Positions 1 through 7,016 are shown, counted from the stretch's first letter. The stretch is 7,216 nt of DNA from DATCRE01 sp964235605 (GCA_964235605.1 CAXSCR010000107.1:1-7216); one strand, 5' to 3'. Notes: generated from the letters alone by a model not told the origin. Numbers and translations are program-made.

Positions 1-20
1 TTTGTGCTCAAATTTTTCGA

Positions 21-35
21 TACCAATATTTGGTA
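21..35. repeat. Short inverted repeat
   Basis: The arms TACCAA and TTGGTA are separated by three bases. It lies left of the terminator, in a stretch with no supported gene. It could be a small hairpin or an operator for something left of the window. It has no T-run, so it is not an obvious terminator. Confidence 0.3.
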
Positions 36-70
36 ACTTGACAAAGTAGGATTAAGCATACCTACCAATA

Positions 71-99
71 AAAAACCCCGCTTAATAGGCAGGGTTTTT
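71..99 (-). terminator. Rho-independent terminator of the ice-binding-like gene
   Basis: AAAAACCC pairs with GGGTTTTT and an inner GC pairs with GC, with one C/A mismatch between them and a 7-nt loop. Read on the minus strand, the stem is followed by a run of Ts. It sits about 55 nt past the stop codon at 154-156. The A/T-flanked stem could also work in the plus direction for a gene ending left of the window. A small perfect hairpin (GGTCA-AGAA-TGACC, 107-120) lies between it and the stop codon. Confidence 0.8.
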
Positions 100-153
100 A
101 TAGTCTGGTCAAGAATGACCTTCACAGCCTAATACACAGAACAAAAAAGTTTA

Positions 154-894
154 TTAATTCTCTACAATGGTATTGCCTGCCATAGTAACAGCACCTGTTC
201 TAGCGAATGCACGTCCCTCAAGTGAAGCTCCAGTGTTAAACGTGATGGATTGCATTGCTATAACTGTTCCTTTAAAAACTGAAGTAGTTCCAAATGTCGC
301 CGAACTTCCTACCTGCCAGAAAATGTTTGAGGCTACAGCCCCTCCTCTTAATTTAACCTGCCTACCTGATGTTGTAGTAAGTGTGGTTGCTATCTGTATG
401 ATAAAGACCGCATCAGCATTTCCTTTGGCATCAAACGTAAGATCGCCGGATGATATGGCCAATGAAGAAGTTGATTTATAAAGTCCAGGTGTAAGTGTAA
501 GTCCGCCCATGTTTCCAGATAAGGTTACTATATCAGTGGAAGTTCTACCCGCTGCATCGTTATATGCGGCTGTAATGTCAAGTTTAGCTTGAGTTGTAAT
601 ATCATCATTGATATGTTGTACACCATTCAATATGCCAGGAGGAAATCCACCAATTGAAGTGCCAGGACTAAGTCCAAGATCGCCTGTTATTGTTGTTGCC
701 CCTGTATTGGTCACAGATGATCCTGCAAAGATAGCAAATGTAGATGCGCTTGATCCTAACGATACGGTAGTATGTACAGTAGTTTGGATGGGTATAACCA
801 TTTGATTTGTTTTTGGATCATCATCTTTACAACCTACTATCAGTAGAATAAGAGAAGCTAGGGATAGGAATTTTAAAATTTTTTTAGTTTTCAT
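154..894 (-). CDS. DUF3494 ice-binding-like beta-helix lipoprotein
   Basis: The 246-aa protein has a lipoprotein signal peptide: basic MKTKK, a hydrophobic core at residues 8-20, and lipobox IVGC with the acylated Cys at 22. Cys22 is followed by KDDD, which resembles the lipoprotein export signal that sends Bacteroidota lipoproteins to the cell surface. Residues ~45-246 match the DUF3494/ice-binding domain (PF11999). Typical blocks seen are FAIFAGSSVTNTG, TLTPGLYKSTSSLAI, FIIQIATTLTT, NIFWQVGSSATFG and TGASLEGRAFARTGAVT. Members fold as a right-handed beta-helix and some bind ice, with Thr/Ser-rich faces. Many homologues are not proven ice binders, so a surface or adhesion role is also possible. 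The gene is monocistronic, with a terminator at 71-99 and a divergent neighbour. The ATG at 892-894 gives the complete signal peptide. Family assignment is secure; ice binding is inferred. Confidence 0.9.
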   Translation of the reverse strand: MKTKKILKFLSLASLILLIVGCKDDDPKTNQMVIPIQTTVHTTVSLGSSASTFAIFAGSSVTNTGATTITGDLGLSPGTSIGGFPPGILNGVQHINDDITTQAKLDITAAYNDAAGRTSTDIVTLSGNMGGLTLTPGLYKSTSSLAISSGDLTFDAKGNADAVFIIQIATTLTTTSGRQVKLRGGAVASNIFWQVGSSATFGTTSVFKGTVIAMQSITFNTGASLEGRAFARTGAVTMAGNTIVEN

Positions 895-907
895 TTTGTT
901 GTTTTAA

Positions 908-929
908 AATGTAAAAAAATATTTACATT
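908..929. promoter_or_regulatory. Perfect inverted repeat upstream of the lipoprotein gene
   Basis: The arms AATGTAAA and TTTACATT (8 bp, perfect) flank a 6-bp A/T spacer, ending 13 nt before the start codon at 894. The position suits an operator or an mRNA hairpin affecting translation initiation. It contains TGTAA-N8-TTACA, a pattern that recurs before the metal permease gene (4132-4149). Function is inferred from position only, and AT-rich DNA makes such repeats easier to obtain by chance. Confidence 0.4.
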
Positions 930-1090
930 ATACTTTACTGAAAGTAGGTACTTAATAATGGAAAAGCGTTACACAAGTTTAAGAATAGGTACATGGTCAT
1001 TGCCTCATCTAAGTAGCTGAATCTCGCATATAGAGGTAAACTCATTTGACAATTTTAATTTAAAGTTTATACCAAAAAATCATGTCCATG

Positions 1091-1103
1091 GTGTACAGTA
1101 CAC
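1091..1103. promoter_or_regulatory. Short palindrome GTGTAC-A-GTACAC
   Basis: Perfect 6-bp arms flank a single central A, 158 bp upstream of the kup start. The size and symmetry fit a dimeric repressor or activator site. No known regulator is recognised and the assignment is weak. Confidence 0.3.
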
Positions 1104-1260
1104 AGCACAAGACTATAATTACAATTGCTAATATTGCTCAGCTAAGAAGAAAATAGAGGATGATCCAAATCGACCACATATATTCTTACTGAATAAGGTG
1201 TAGGATTCAGATTCGTTTCTGCGATACAATTATAAACAAACGAGATTGAACTAGAGAAGA

Positions 1261-3216
1261 ATGGAAACATTAAGCAACAAGCATCACAAATTATCATCAG
1301 CAGGTATATTGGTATCTTTGGGTATTATCTATGGGGATATAGGAACGTCTCCCATTTATACTTTTAAATTTATCGTCGGCAATCGCCCAATAACAGAAGA
1401 TCTGGTTTTAGGAGGACTCTCCGCTATTTTTTGGACGTTAACACTAATTACAACTATAAAATATATTTATCTGGCCCTTAATGCTGATAATAAAGGCGAA
1501 GGTGGAATATTTGCTTTGTACGCTTTGGTAAGAAGGTTTAAAGCCAAGTGGGTAATTTATCCGGCAATGATTGGTTGTTGTACGCTTATAGCGGATGGCT
1601 TTATCACACCGGCAATCAGTGTATCGTCAGCAGTGGAAGGTCTAAGTCTTCTCTATGAAGGTATACCAACTACTAGTATTGTAATCGTAATTTTGCTTTG
1701 TCTTTTTGTTTTCCAACAATTTGGCTCAGCTGTAGTAGGCAGAACTTTTGGCCCGATCATGTTTGTGTGGTTTGTTATGCTTGCTGTACTTGGTTTCAAG
1801 GAAGTTATACATAACCCCATAATTTTTAAAGCGCTTAACCCGGCATACGCATTTAACTTAATTGCAAATTATCCACGCGGCTTTCTTTTGCTGGGTGCGG
1901 TGTTTCTCTGTACAACCGGTGCCGAGGCACTTTACTCAGACCTTGGCCATTGTGGAAAGGAGAATATAAGGTTTAGCTGGGTGTTTGTAGAGATATGCTT
2001 ACTGTTGAATTATTTTGGTCAGGGTGCGTGGCTATTAACACAACAAGGCAAACACCTTGATGATCAACTTCCTTTCTTTGCTATTATGCCGCAGCAGTTC
2101 CTTATTCTTGGGATTATTATTGCTACCATGGCAACAGTGATTGCAAGTCAGGCATTGATATCGGGTACCTTTTCTTTAATATATGAAGCCATGAAACTTA
2201 AATTATGGCCCGCCACGAGAGTTCGCTACCCGAGTGAATCTAAGGGGCAAATGTACATTCCGGCAATGAATTGGATTTTAATGGCAGGCAGTGTTCTTGT
2301 TGTTATAATTTTCAAGGAATCATCAGCAATGGAAGGGGCTTATGGTCTTGCTATAACTGTAAATATGTTAATGACAACTTCATTACTCGTTTACTATTTT
2401 GCCACAGTAAAAAAATCAACTTATCAATCGGTTCTGTTAGCAACAGTCTTCTTTACACTTGAAGGTGTTTTCCTTGCCTCGAATCTTCACAAGTTTGAAC
2501 ATGGTGGATGGTTTACCTTTTTAATTGCGTTTGTATTTTTATTTCTTATGTTCATTTTGCACAAAGCCAGAAAATTAAGAGAGCAGCATACAGAGTTTGT
2601 TGATTTGAGGCATTACGAAGGTATGCTGAAAGATCTTCAACAAGATACAACAGTGCCAAAGGAAGCAACAAATCTTGTATACCTCTCGTTAGCAGACAGC
2701 CGTCGGTATATTGATTCGAACATTATTTATTCAATATTTAAAAAGAGACCAAAACGTGCAGATGTTTACTGGTTTGTTCATGTTGAAACTTTGGATAACC
2801 CTTTTACGAGTAAGTATAAAGTAGACACCATAATCCCTGGTCAAGCATTTTTTATAAGTATTAAGCTCGGATTTAAGACTCCCCATAGGGTTAATATATT
2901 GTTCAATAAAATCATTCACGAAATGGCAGATAGTGGTGAAATAGATTTAACCAGTCCTTATCCTGCGCTTCACAAGTATAGTATGATGGGTGATTTTAAA
3001 TTCATATCACTTCACTCGTGGGCGTCGGCAGACAGCGTTATCTCAAGCTTTGATAGATTTATTATAACCGGATATCGATTTATAAAATCCATAAGTCTAT
3101 CTACAGAAGAAATGTATGGTCTGGAGGCTGCAAATATTGAAATAGAAAAGGTTCCGATATTGGTTGGCCCGATGGCCAAAGTTAAAATCAAACGTGATTT
3201 TGAGTTGAAGGCTTGA
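1261..3216 (+). CDS. kup: Kup/HAK/KT-family potassium uptake protein
   Basis: The 651-aa inner-membrane protein takes up K+, in this family by K+/H+ symport. The membrane domain (~15-435, about 12 helices) has the family motifs: YGDIGTSP at 24-31 with conserved Asp26, DNKGEGGIFAL at 76-86 with Glu80, ADGFITPAISV at 111-121, TTGAEALYSDLGHCGKENIR at 218-237, ATVIASQALISGTFSL at 291-306 and GLAITVNMLMTT at 362-373. A cytosolic C-terminal domain (~436-651) follows, as is usual in this family. The length is close to the ~620-650 aa norm and no key motif is missing. The ATG start is fixed by an in-frame TAG at 1252-1254, and a purine-rich GAGAAGA directly precedes it. The gene is divergent from the lipoprotein gene and ends about 100 bp before a repeat-marked junction, so it need not be functionally linked to the metal genes that follow. 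Confidence 0.96.
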   Translation: METLSNKHHKLSSAGILVSLGIIYGDIGTSPIYTFKFIVGNRPITEDLVLGGLSAIFWTLTLITTIKYIYLALNADNKGEGGIFALYALVRRFKAKWVIYPAMIGCCTLIADGFITPAISVSSAVEGLSLLYEGIPTTSIVIVILLCLFVFQQFGSAVVGRTFGPIMFVWFVMLAVLGFKEVIHNPIIFKALNPAYAFNLIANYPRGFLLLGAVFLCTTGAEALYSDLGHCGKENIRFSWVFVEICLLLNYFGQGAWLLTQQGKHLDDQLPFFAIMPQQFLILGIIIATMATVIASQALISGTFSLIYEAMKLKLWPATRVRYPSESKGQMYIPAMNWILMAGSVLVVIIFKESSAMEGAYGLAITVNMLMTTSLLVYYFATVKKSTYQSVLLATVFFTLEGVFLASNLHKFEHGGWFTFLIAFVFLFLMFILHKARKLREQHTEFVDLRHYEGMLKDLQQDTTVPKEATNLVYLSLADSRRYIDSNIIYSIFKKRPKRADVYWFVHVETLDNPFTSKYKVDTIIPGQAFFISIKLGFKTPHRVNILFNKIIHEMADSGEIDLTSPYPALHKYSMMGDFKFISLHSWASADSVISSFDRFIITGYRFIKSISLSTEEMYGLEAANIEIEKVPILVGPMAKVKIKRDFELKA

Positions 3217-3249
3217 GTATAAAAATTTATGCATGTACATGTATGCTGT

Positions 3250-3271
3250 GTTCAAGTGATAAGTGCAACAG
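3250..3271 (+). repeat. Direct repeat copy 1 (22 bp)
   Basis: The copy reads GTTCAAGTGATAAGTGC followed by AACAG. It matches the copy at 3293-3314 in 21 of 22 bases, with a 43-bp period. Repeats of this kind occur near the ends of some insertion sequences, and read outward each copy ends in CAACA (TGTTG on the other strand). No transposase gene remains, so the insertion-sequence origin is inferred. Confidence 0.7.
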
Positions 3272-3292
3272 CTGATTTTAGTAAATATGTAA

Positions 3293-3314
3293 GTTCAAGT
3301 AATAAGTGCAACAG
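3293..3314 (+). repeat. Direct repeat copy 2 (22 bp)
   Basis: This is the second copy, with a single G-to-A difference from the copy at 3250-3271. It ends three bases before the 48-bp palindrome, so the repeat pair, the palindrome and the start of the truncated ATPase are contiguous. It is a candidate right end of a lost mobile element. Confidence 0.7.
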
Positions 3315-3316
3315 GG

Positions 3317-3364
3317 CAGTCTCACTTCTTTTATGGGGGTACCCCCATAAAAGAAGTGAGACTG
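3317..3364. repeat. Perfect 48-bp palindrome
   Basis: Two 24-bp arms are exact reverse complements with no spacer, centred on GGGGGTACCCCC between 3340 and 3341. The left arm begins CAGTCTCACTTC and the right arm ends GAAGTGAGACTG. It begins about 100 bp after the kup stop and ends just before the first recognisable codons of the truncated ATPase. As RNA it would fold into a very stable hairpin that might limit read-through from kup, but no T-run follows it. Other readings are two abutted terminal inverted repeats left by an excised element, or a palindromic insertion target. Confidence 0.9.
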
Positions 3365-3365
3365 T

Positions 3366-4113
3366 ATTGCTTTACTCGAACCAGGCGATTTTGATCAGAT
3401 AAAAGGAAGGGGTGTGAAGGCCAGCATTGAGGGTAAAAATTCTTGTTGGCAATCCTGCTTTATTAAATGAAAATGCAATTAAGGTATCGACTAATACTAA
3501 TGGCGCAGAAACGCCAGTTCATGTTGCTATTGATGGAAACTTAGTTGCAATCATTTTTATAGCTGATACCCTAAGACCGAACGCCAAGGAAACACTTGCA
3601 AAATTAAAACTCACCGGTATTAAACGCTTGGTAATGTTGACAGGTGACAAACGCAACAACGGCAAAGGCTGTAGCAGATAAATTAGGCCTTGATGAATAT
3701 CGCGCGGATTTACTCCCTGAAGATAAGGTTTCCGTTATAGCTGAGCTTCAGGCAGGTGGGGCTAATGTGGCAATGATTGGTGATGGAATAAATGATGCTC
3801 TGCACTTGCCAAGGCAAATGTTGGTATTGCAATGGGAGGCGGTGGAACACAGGCTGCCCTGGAAGCGGCTGATGTTGCATTAATGACTGATGATCTTTCA
3901 AAGATCGTAACCGCCAGAGCAATCTCTAAGAGGGCGTATAGAACAATTCAGGAGAATTTAATTGTGGGTGTTGGTGTGGTTCACGTGCTAGGAATAATTG
4001 CCTCTCTTCTTAAATTGATTGGTCCAATTGAAGCTGCGATTATTCATCTCGGTCCGGATATTCTAGTGTATGTTAACTCCATTAAACTCTTGAAGGTGAA
4101 GATTAAAGAGTAA
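3366..4113 (+). pseudogene. Truncated, frameshifted P1B heavy-metal ATPase (C-terminal third)
   Basis: Three frames joined end to end give about 248 aa of a P1B ATPase C-terminus. The reading starts at EPGDFDQIKGRGVKASIEGK in the nucleotide-binding domain. It continues through LVGNPALL, MLTGD, RADLLPEDK and GDGIND, then GGGGTQAALEAADVALM and the last membrane helices with HLGPDILVYVNSIKLL. Breaks are an extra A in the A5 run at 3435-3439, an extra A in AAA at 3649-3651, and a missing C at 3800/3801, where GDGINDAPALAKA should read. The gene lacks its 5' two thirds, including TGES, the CPx helix, the DKTGT phosphorylation site and HP, so it cannot pump. An in-frame TGA at 3357 inside the palindrome closes the frame upstream. 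The final helix differs from the intact ATPase downstream, so it is a different pump type and not a recent duplicate. All three indels are single-base and mostly in homopolymers, so some could be sequencing errors, but the truncation stands regardless. Confidence 0.88.
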
Positions 4114-4131
4114 TGTAAGATGGTCATGAAT

Positions 4132-4149
4132 TGTAAGTAATAATTTACA
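4132..4149. promoter_or_regulatory. TGTAA-N8-TTACA motif before the metal permease gene
   Basis: TGTAA and TTACA are separated by 8 bp and end 7 nt before the ATG at 4157. The same arms and spacing occur inside the inverted repeat before the lipoprotein gene. It could be an operator of the metal-efflux unit or chance in AT-rich DNA. Confidence 0.25.
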
Positions 4150-4156
4150 CGAAACA

Positions 4157-4765
4157 ATGTTCACTTTAATTGCAGGTAGTTTAATTCTAAGTGTGTTGCA
4201 TGCATTGATTCCGAATCATTGGTTGCCTGTATTAGCGATTAGTAAAAAGGAAAATTGGAGTTTAAGACAGACTACCTCTGTAACATTTATTGCAGGGCTT
4301 TCACATGCCTTAAGCACAGTAATTATTGGAGTTGTATTCTCCTTAATTGGATTAAAGCTTAATGATAATTACAAATCTTTCACCAATCTATTTGCTCCTA
4401 TCGTGCTTATCGCACTTGGAATGTTTTTTATTTATCAGCATTATAAGCACAACCACTTTCATGTACACCAACAACAATCGCTTTCGAGAAATAAAGTAAT
4501 TATTAGTCTTGCTATAGCCATGTTTTTTTCTCCTTGTTTCGAAATTGAAGCATACTTCCTAATGGCTGGTTCTTTTGGTTGGTGGATGGTATGGGTATTA
4601 GCAATTCTTTATACTATAGTAACCGTGGGTGGTATGGTAATATGGGTACGAATCGCTTACGCAGGCATTATAAAATTTAACTGGCATCAACTTGAACACA
4701 ATGCCGGAATTATTACAGGGGTGACGCTAGTAATAACCGGAATACTATCATTTTTTATTCATTAG
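4157..4765 (+). CDS. NicO/RcnA-like membrane metal permease with His-rich loop
   Basis: The 202-aa protein has about six predicted membrane helices (~1-28, 43-66, 78-94, 113-138, 142-169, 182-201). Helix 1 carries HALIPNHWLP (His15, His21), which resembles the H-A-x-x-P-D-H metal motif of the NicO/RcnA nickel-cobalt transporters. Helix 2 carries GLSHALSTVIIG with His50, again like that superfamily. A loop at residues 94-105 holds five His (95, 98, 100, 102, 104), a likely metal-binding stretch. SPCFEIEAY at 115-123 places Ser-Pro-Cys in helix 4. The stop is 11 bp before the ATPase start on the same strand, so the two are probably co-transcribed and share a metal-efflux job. The substrate (Ni, Co, Zn or other) cannot be read from sequence. 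A TauE/DsbD-like or uncharacterised membrane family is the alternative. The ATG has no Shine-Dalgarno sequence, as is common in this phylum. Confidence 0.6.
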   Translation: MFTLIAGSLILSVLHALIPNHWLPVLAISKKENWSLRQTTSVTFIAGLSHALSTVIIGVVFSLIGLKLNDNYKSFTNLFAPIVLIALGMFFIYQHYKHNHFHVHQQQSLSRNKVIISLAIAMFFSPCFEIEAYFLMAGSFGWWMVWVLAILYTIVTVGGMVIWVRIAYAGIIKFNWHQLEHNAGIITGVTLVITGILSFFIH

Positions 4766-4776
4766 TAATATGAGAT

Positions 4777-6782
4777 ATGGAAAATAAGAATTCAGTAGAC
4801 GATTTAAAAAAAACAAAATCGATGCACCTGAAAAAAATACTTCGCTGGAAGTAGAAGAGAAAGCAGACTCCGCAGATCATAAACATGAAGAAGGTGATGA
4901 TCATGATCATAGTGATCATGAAGATTCGCCCAGCTGGAAAAAGCATTGGCCTTTGTTGCTTGCGCTTTTAATATTATTCATCATGCTCACCTTAGAGTAT
5001 GGCGTTAAATATAAAACACCTTTTCCATTTGATCTGATCATTTATGCTTCAGCATATTTACTTGCTGGCTACAACGTTTTAGGTTTGGCATTTCGCAAAG
5101 CAAAACGGTTTGACATATTTAATGAGTTCTTTCTCATGAGCGTAGCAACCCTGGGTGCCTTTGCGATTGGTGCCTATAGTGAAGGTGTTGCCGTTATGTT
5201 ATTTTATTCTATTGGAGAATGGTTTCAGGATGCTGCTGTCAATCGTGCTAAACGGAGTTTAAAAGCTTTACTAGATATACGGCCTGATGAAGTAACTGTA
5301 CTGAGAAATGGTGCTTCTCAAGTGGTAGATCCAAAAGAAATAAAATTAGATGAGATCATTCAGGTAAGGTCCGGAGAGAAGGTGGCACTTGATGGTGAAT
5401 TAATTTCAGAAAGGAGTTCATTCAATACAGCAGCACTTACAGGGGAGAGTAAACCAGATACTAAGAGCAAGGGCAAAAAAGTCTATGCAGGTATGATTAA
5501 TCTGAATACCGTGGCAGTGATAAAAGTTACTTCCTTGTTTAAGGACAGTAAGCTTTCTAAGATCTTAGAGATGGTGCAAGACGCTACGGCACGAAAATCT
5601 CAAACGCAATTATTCATTTCAAAGTTTGCAAAGGTCTATACACCTATTGTTTTTGGGTTAGCGCTTATCGTTTGTTTCGGCCCATACTTTTTTGTTGACA
5701 ACTATAATTTCAGTGATTGGTTTTATCGCTCATTAGTGTTCTTGGTTATCAGTTGTCCATGTGCTTTGGTAGTTTCCATTCCACTGGGGTATTTCGGAGG
5801 CATCGGTCTTGCATCACGAAATGGTATTCTTTTTAAAGGATCTAACTACTTAGATGTGATGACTAAAGTTGACACGATCGTAATGGATAAAACAGGTACT
5901 TTAACACATGGTGTATTCAAGGTTCAAAAAGTTGTTACAAACAATATTGAAGAAAAAGAACTGATTAGAATTACTGCCGCCATTGAAAGTCATTCAACAC
6001 ATCCCATCGCAAAAGCCATAGCTGATTATGCTGGAAATACAATTGAGGGTATAAAAATTGAAAAAGTTGAAGAGGTGGCCGGTCATGGCTTGAAAGGTTT
6101 AATTGATGGTAGGGAAGTTCTTGTTGGAAATTTAAAACTTCTGAAATCGCTTTCCATTTCCTATCCGCAAGAAATTGAAAGCATCCCATTCACAATTGTC
6201 GTAGTATCGATCAACAAACAATATGCAGATTATATTACTATTGCAGATGAGCTAAAGGACGATGCCGTGCAGGCTATTAAGGATATGCACCAACTTCGTA
6301 TTCAAACAGTAATGTTATCAGGTGATAAACAAGCAGTAGTTGATGCGGTAGCAAAACAATTAAGCATAGATGAAGCTTATGGCGATTTGTTACCAGAACA
6401 AAAAGTAAAGAAAGTTCAATCACTTAAAAATGCCAATAGGCGCATTGCTTTTGTTGGCGATGGGGTTAATGATGCACCTGTAGTTGTATTGGCAGACGCT
6501 GGCATTGCGATGGGCGGACTGGGTAGTGATGCCACCATTGAAACTGCCGATGTTGTTATTCAAAATGATCAGCCTTCTAAAATTGTAGCGGCTATCAAAA
6601 TTGGAAAGATTACAAAAAGTATTGTGTGGCAAAATATAATATTAGCCATGATAGTAAAAGTTGTTGTCTTAAGTTTAGGTGCGGGAGGCGTAGCGACATT
6701 ATGGGAAGCCGTAATTGCTGATGTTGGTGTGGCACTACTTGCTATCTTAAATGCTGTTAGAATTCAACGCATGAAAATCTGA
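4777..6782 (+). CDS. Zn/Cd/Pb-exporting P1B-type ATPase (ZntA/CadA-like), frame break near the start
   Basis: The ATPase is about 668 aa if the frame change at 4806-4814 is bridged; the frame is uninterrupted from 4788 to the stop, and the first start codon seen inside it is TTG 4953. It exports divalent soft metals across the inner membrane using ATP. In bridged numbering it shows TGES 222-225 (actuator), CPC 327-329 in helix 6, DKTGT 371-375 with phospho-Asp371, the HP pair at His409, GHG 436-438, MLSGD 513-517 and GDGVND 561-566. Asn620 and Lys628 in helix 7 and Asp649 in helix 8 (ADVGVALLAILNAVRI) fit the P1B-2 Zn/Cd/Pb group. There is no N-terminal CXXC domain. Instead residues ~36-51 are His/Asp/Glu-rich (HKHEEGDDHDHSDHED). 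ATG 4777 lies 11 bp after the permease stop, indicating an operon. Starting at TTG 4953 would remove the His-rich tail and cut into helix 1. Confidence 0.9.
4806..4814 (+). other. A8 run with -1 slippery heptamer at the ATPase frame break
   Basis: From ATG 4777 the frame reads MENKNSVDDLKKTK and stops at TAG 4849-4851. The His-rich tail and ATPase lie in the -1 frame. The bases 4806-4812 form A-AAA-AAA in the starting frame. A -1 slip there continues as DLKKNKIDAPEK into the full pump, and so would one extra A in the run. Candidate explanations are programmed ribosomal frameshifting, polymerase slippage on the A run, a real mutation, or a miscounted homopolymer. No downstream stimulatory structure is evident to me. 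Confidence 0.6.
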
Positions 6783-7016
6783 TCTGTTGATTATTGCTAT
6801 CGTACATGTAGACAATTTAAATACAATAACAGATGAACTATCAAGAACAAGAACTTGCCAGATAATTGAAGCAATAACAGTAGCAACGATTGTCTTCTAA
6901 ATAAACAAATAGCAAAGTCAATCTGGAAAATGTACATAATGGAAATTTGTTTCAAATGTTGACATCCTAAAAAAATCGAAAGAGGGTTGAAGAAAAAGCT
7001 GACTAGTTATTTGTGA
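6783..7016. other. Intergenic DNA between the ATPase and the DUF1345-like fragment
   Basis: No supported gene, RNA or clear terminator was found in these 234 bp. A 36-40 codon open stretch follows the ATPase stop in another frame (6781-6900) but has only a TTG start and no recognisable similarity. The region lies between convergent genes. Confidence 0.5.

Larger units (their letters stand above)
895..1260. other. Divergent intergenic region between the lipoprotein and kup
   Basis: This 366-bp stretch must hold the promoters of both divergent genes, but I see no clean Bacteroidota promoter (TTTG / TAnnTTTG). A TTGACA at 1046-1051 followed by TATACC at 1068-1073 is a weak sigma70-like match towards kup. 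Only short unrecognised ORFs occur: 20 codons from ATG 958, and 24 codons from ATG 1082. Two palindromes (908-929 and 1091-1103) are listed separately. No RNA gene or riboswitch was recognised. Confidence 0.5.

Noticed and set aside
1..59. Possible minus-strand ORF start running off the left edge (MLNPTLSSYQ)
   Set aside because: It has fewer than 20 codons in view, no recognisable motif, and starts just past a terminator; it cannot be supported.
167..805. Plus-strand ORFs opposite the lipoprotein gene (167-481 and 608-805)
   Set aside because: They are antisense shadows of a well-supported DUF3494 gene and show no recognisable protein features.
958..1156. Short plus-strand open stretches (ATG 958, ATG 1082) between the lipoprotein gene and kup
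   Set aside because: They have only 20-24 codons, no family resemblance and no convincing start signals.
2271..2919. Short ORFs inside kup (2271-2462 plus, 2731-2919 minus)
   Set aside because: They overlap an intact conserved transporter in other frames and have no family similarity.
3317..3364. The 48-bp palindrome as a classic rho-independent terminator of kup
   Set aside because: The stem is far longer than usual, begins about 100 bp past the stop codon and is not followed by a T-run.
3710..3922. Minus-strand ORF over the ATPase pseudogene
   Set aside because: The plus-strand frames here read clear P1B ATPase motifs, so the minus ORF is a shadow.
4755..4946. Minus-strand 63-codon ORF over the ATPase N-terminus
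   Set aside because: Its Met/Ile/Phe-rich sequence is the antisense of the His/Asp/Lys-rich tail, not a credible gene.
5971..6632. Minus-strand ORFs inside the intact ATPase (5971-6189, 6420-6632)
   Set aside because: They are shadows of catalytic-domain sequence on the plus strand.
6781..6900. Open stretch of about 39 codons directly after the ATPase
   Set aside because: It has only a TTG start, is not recognised, and the length is not unusual for chance.
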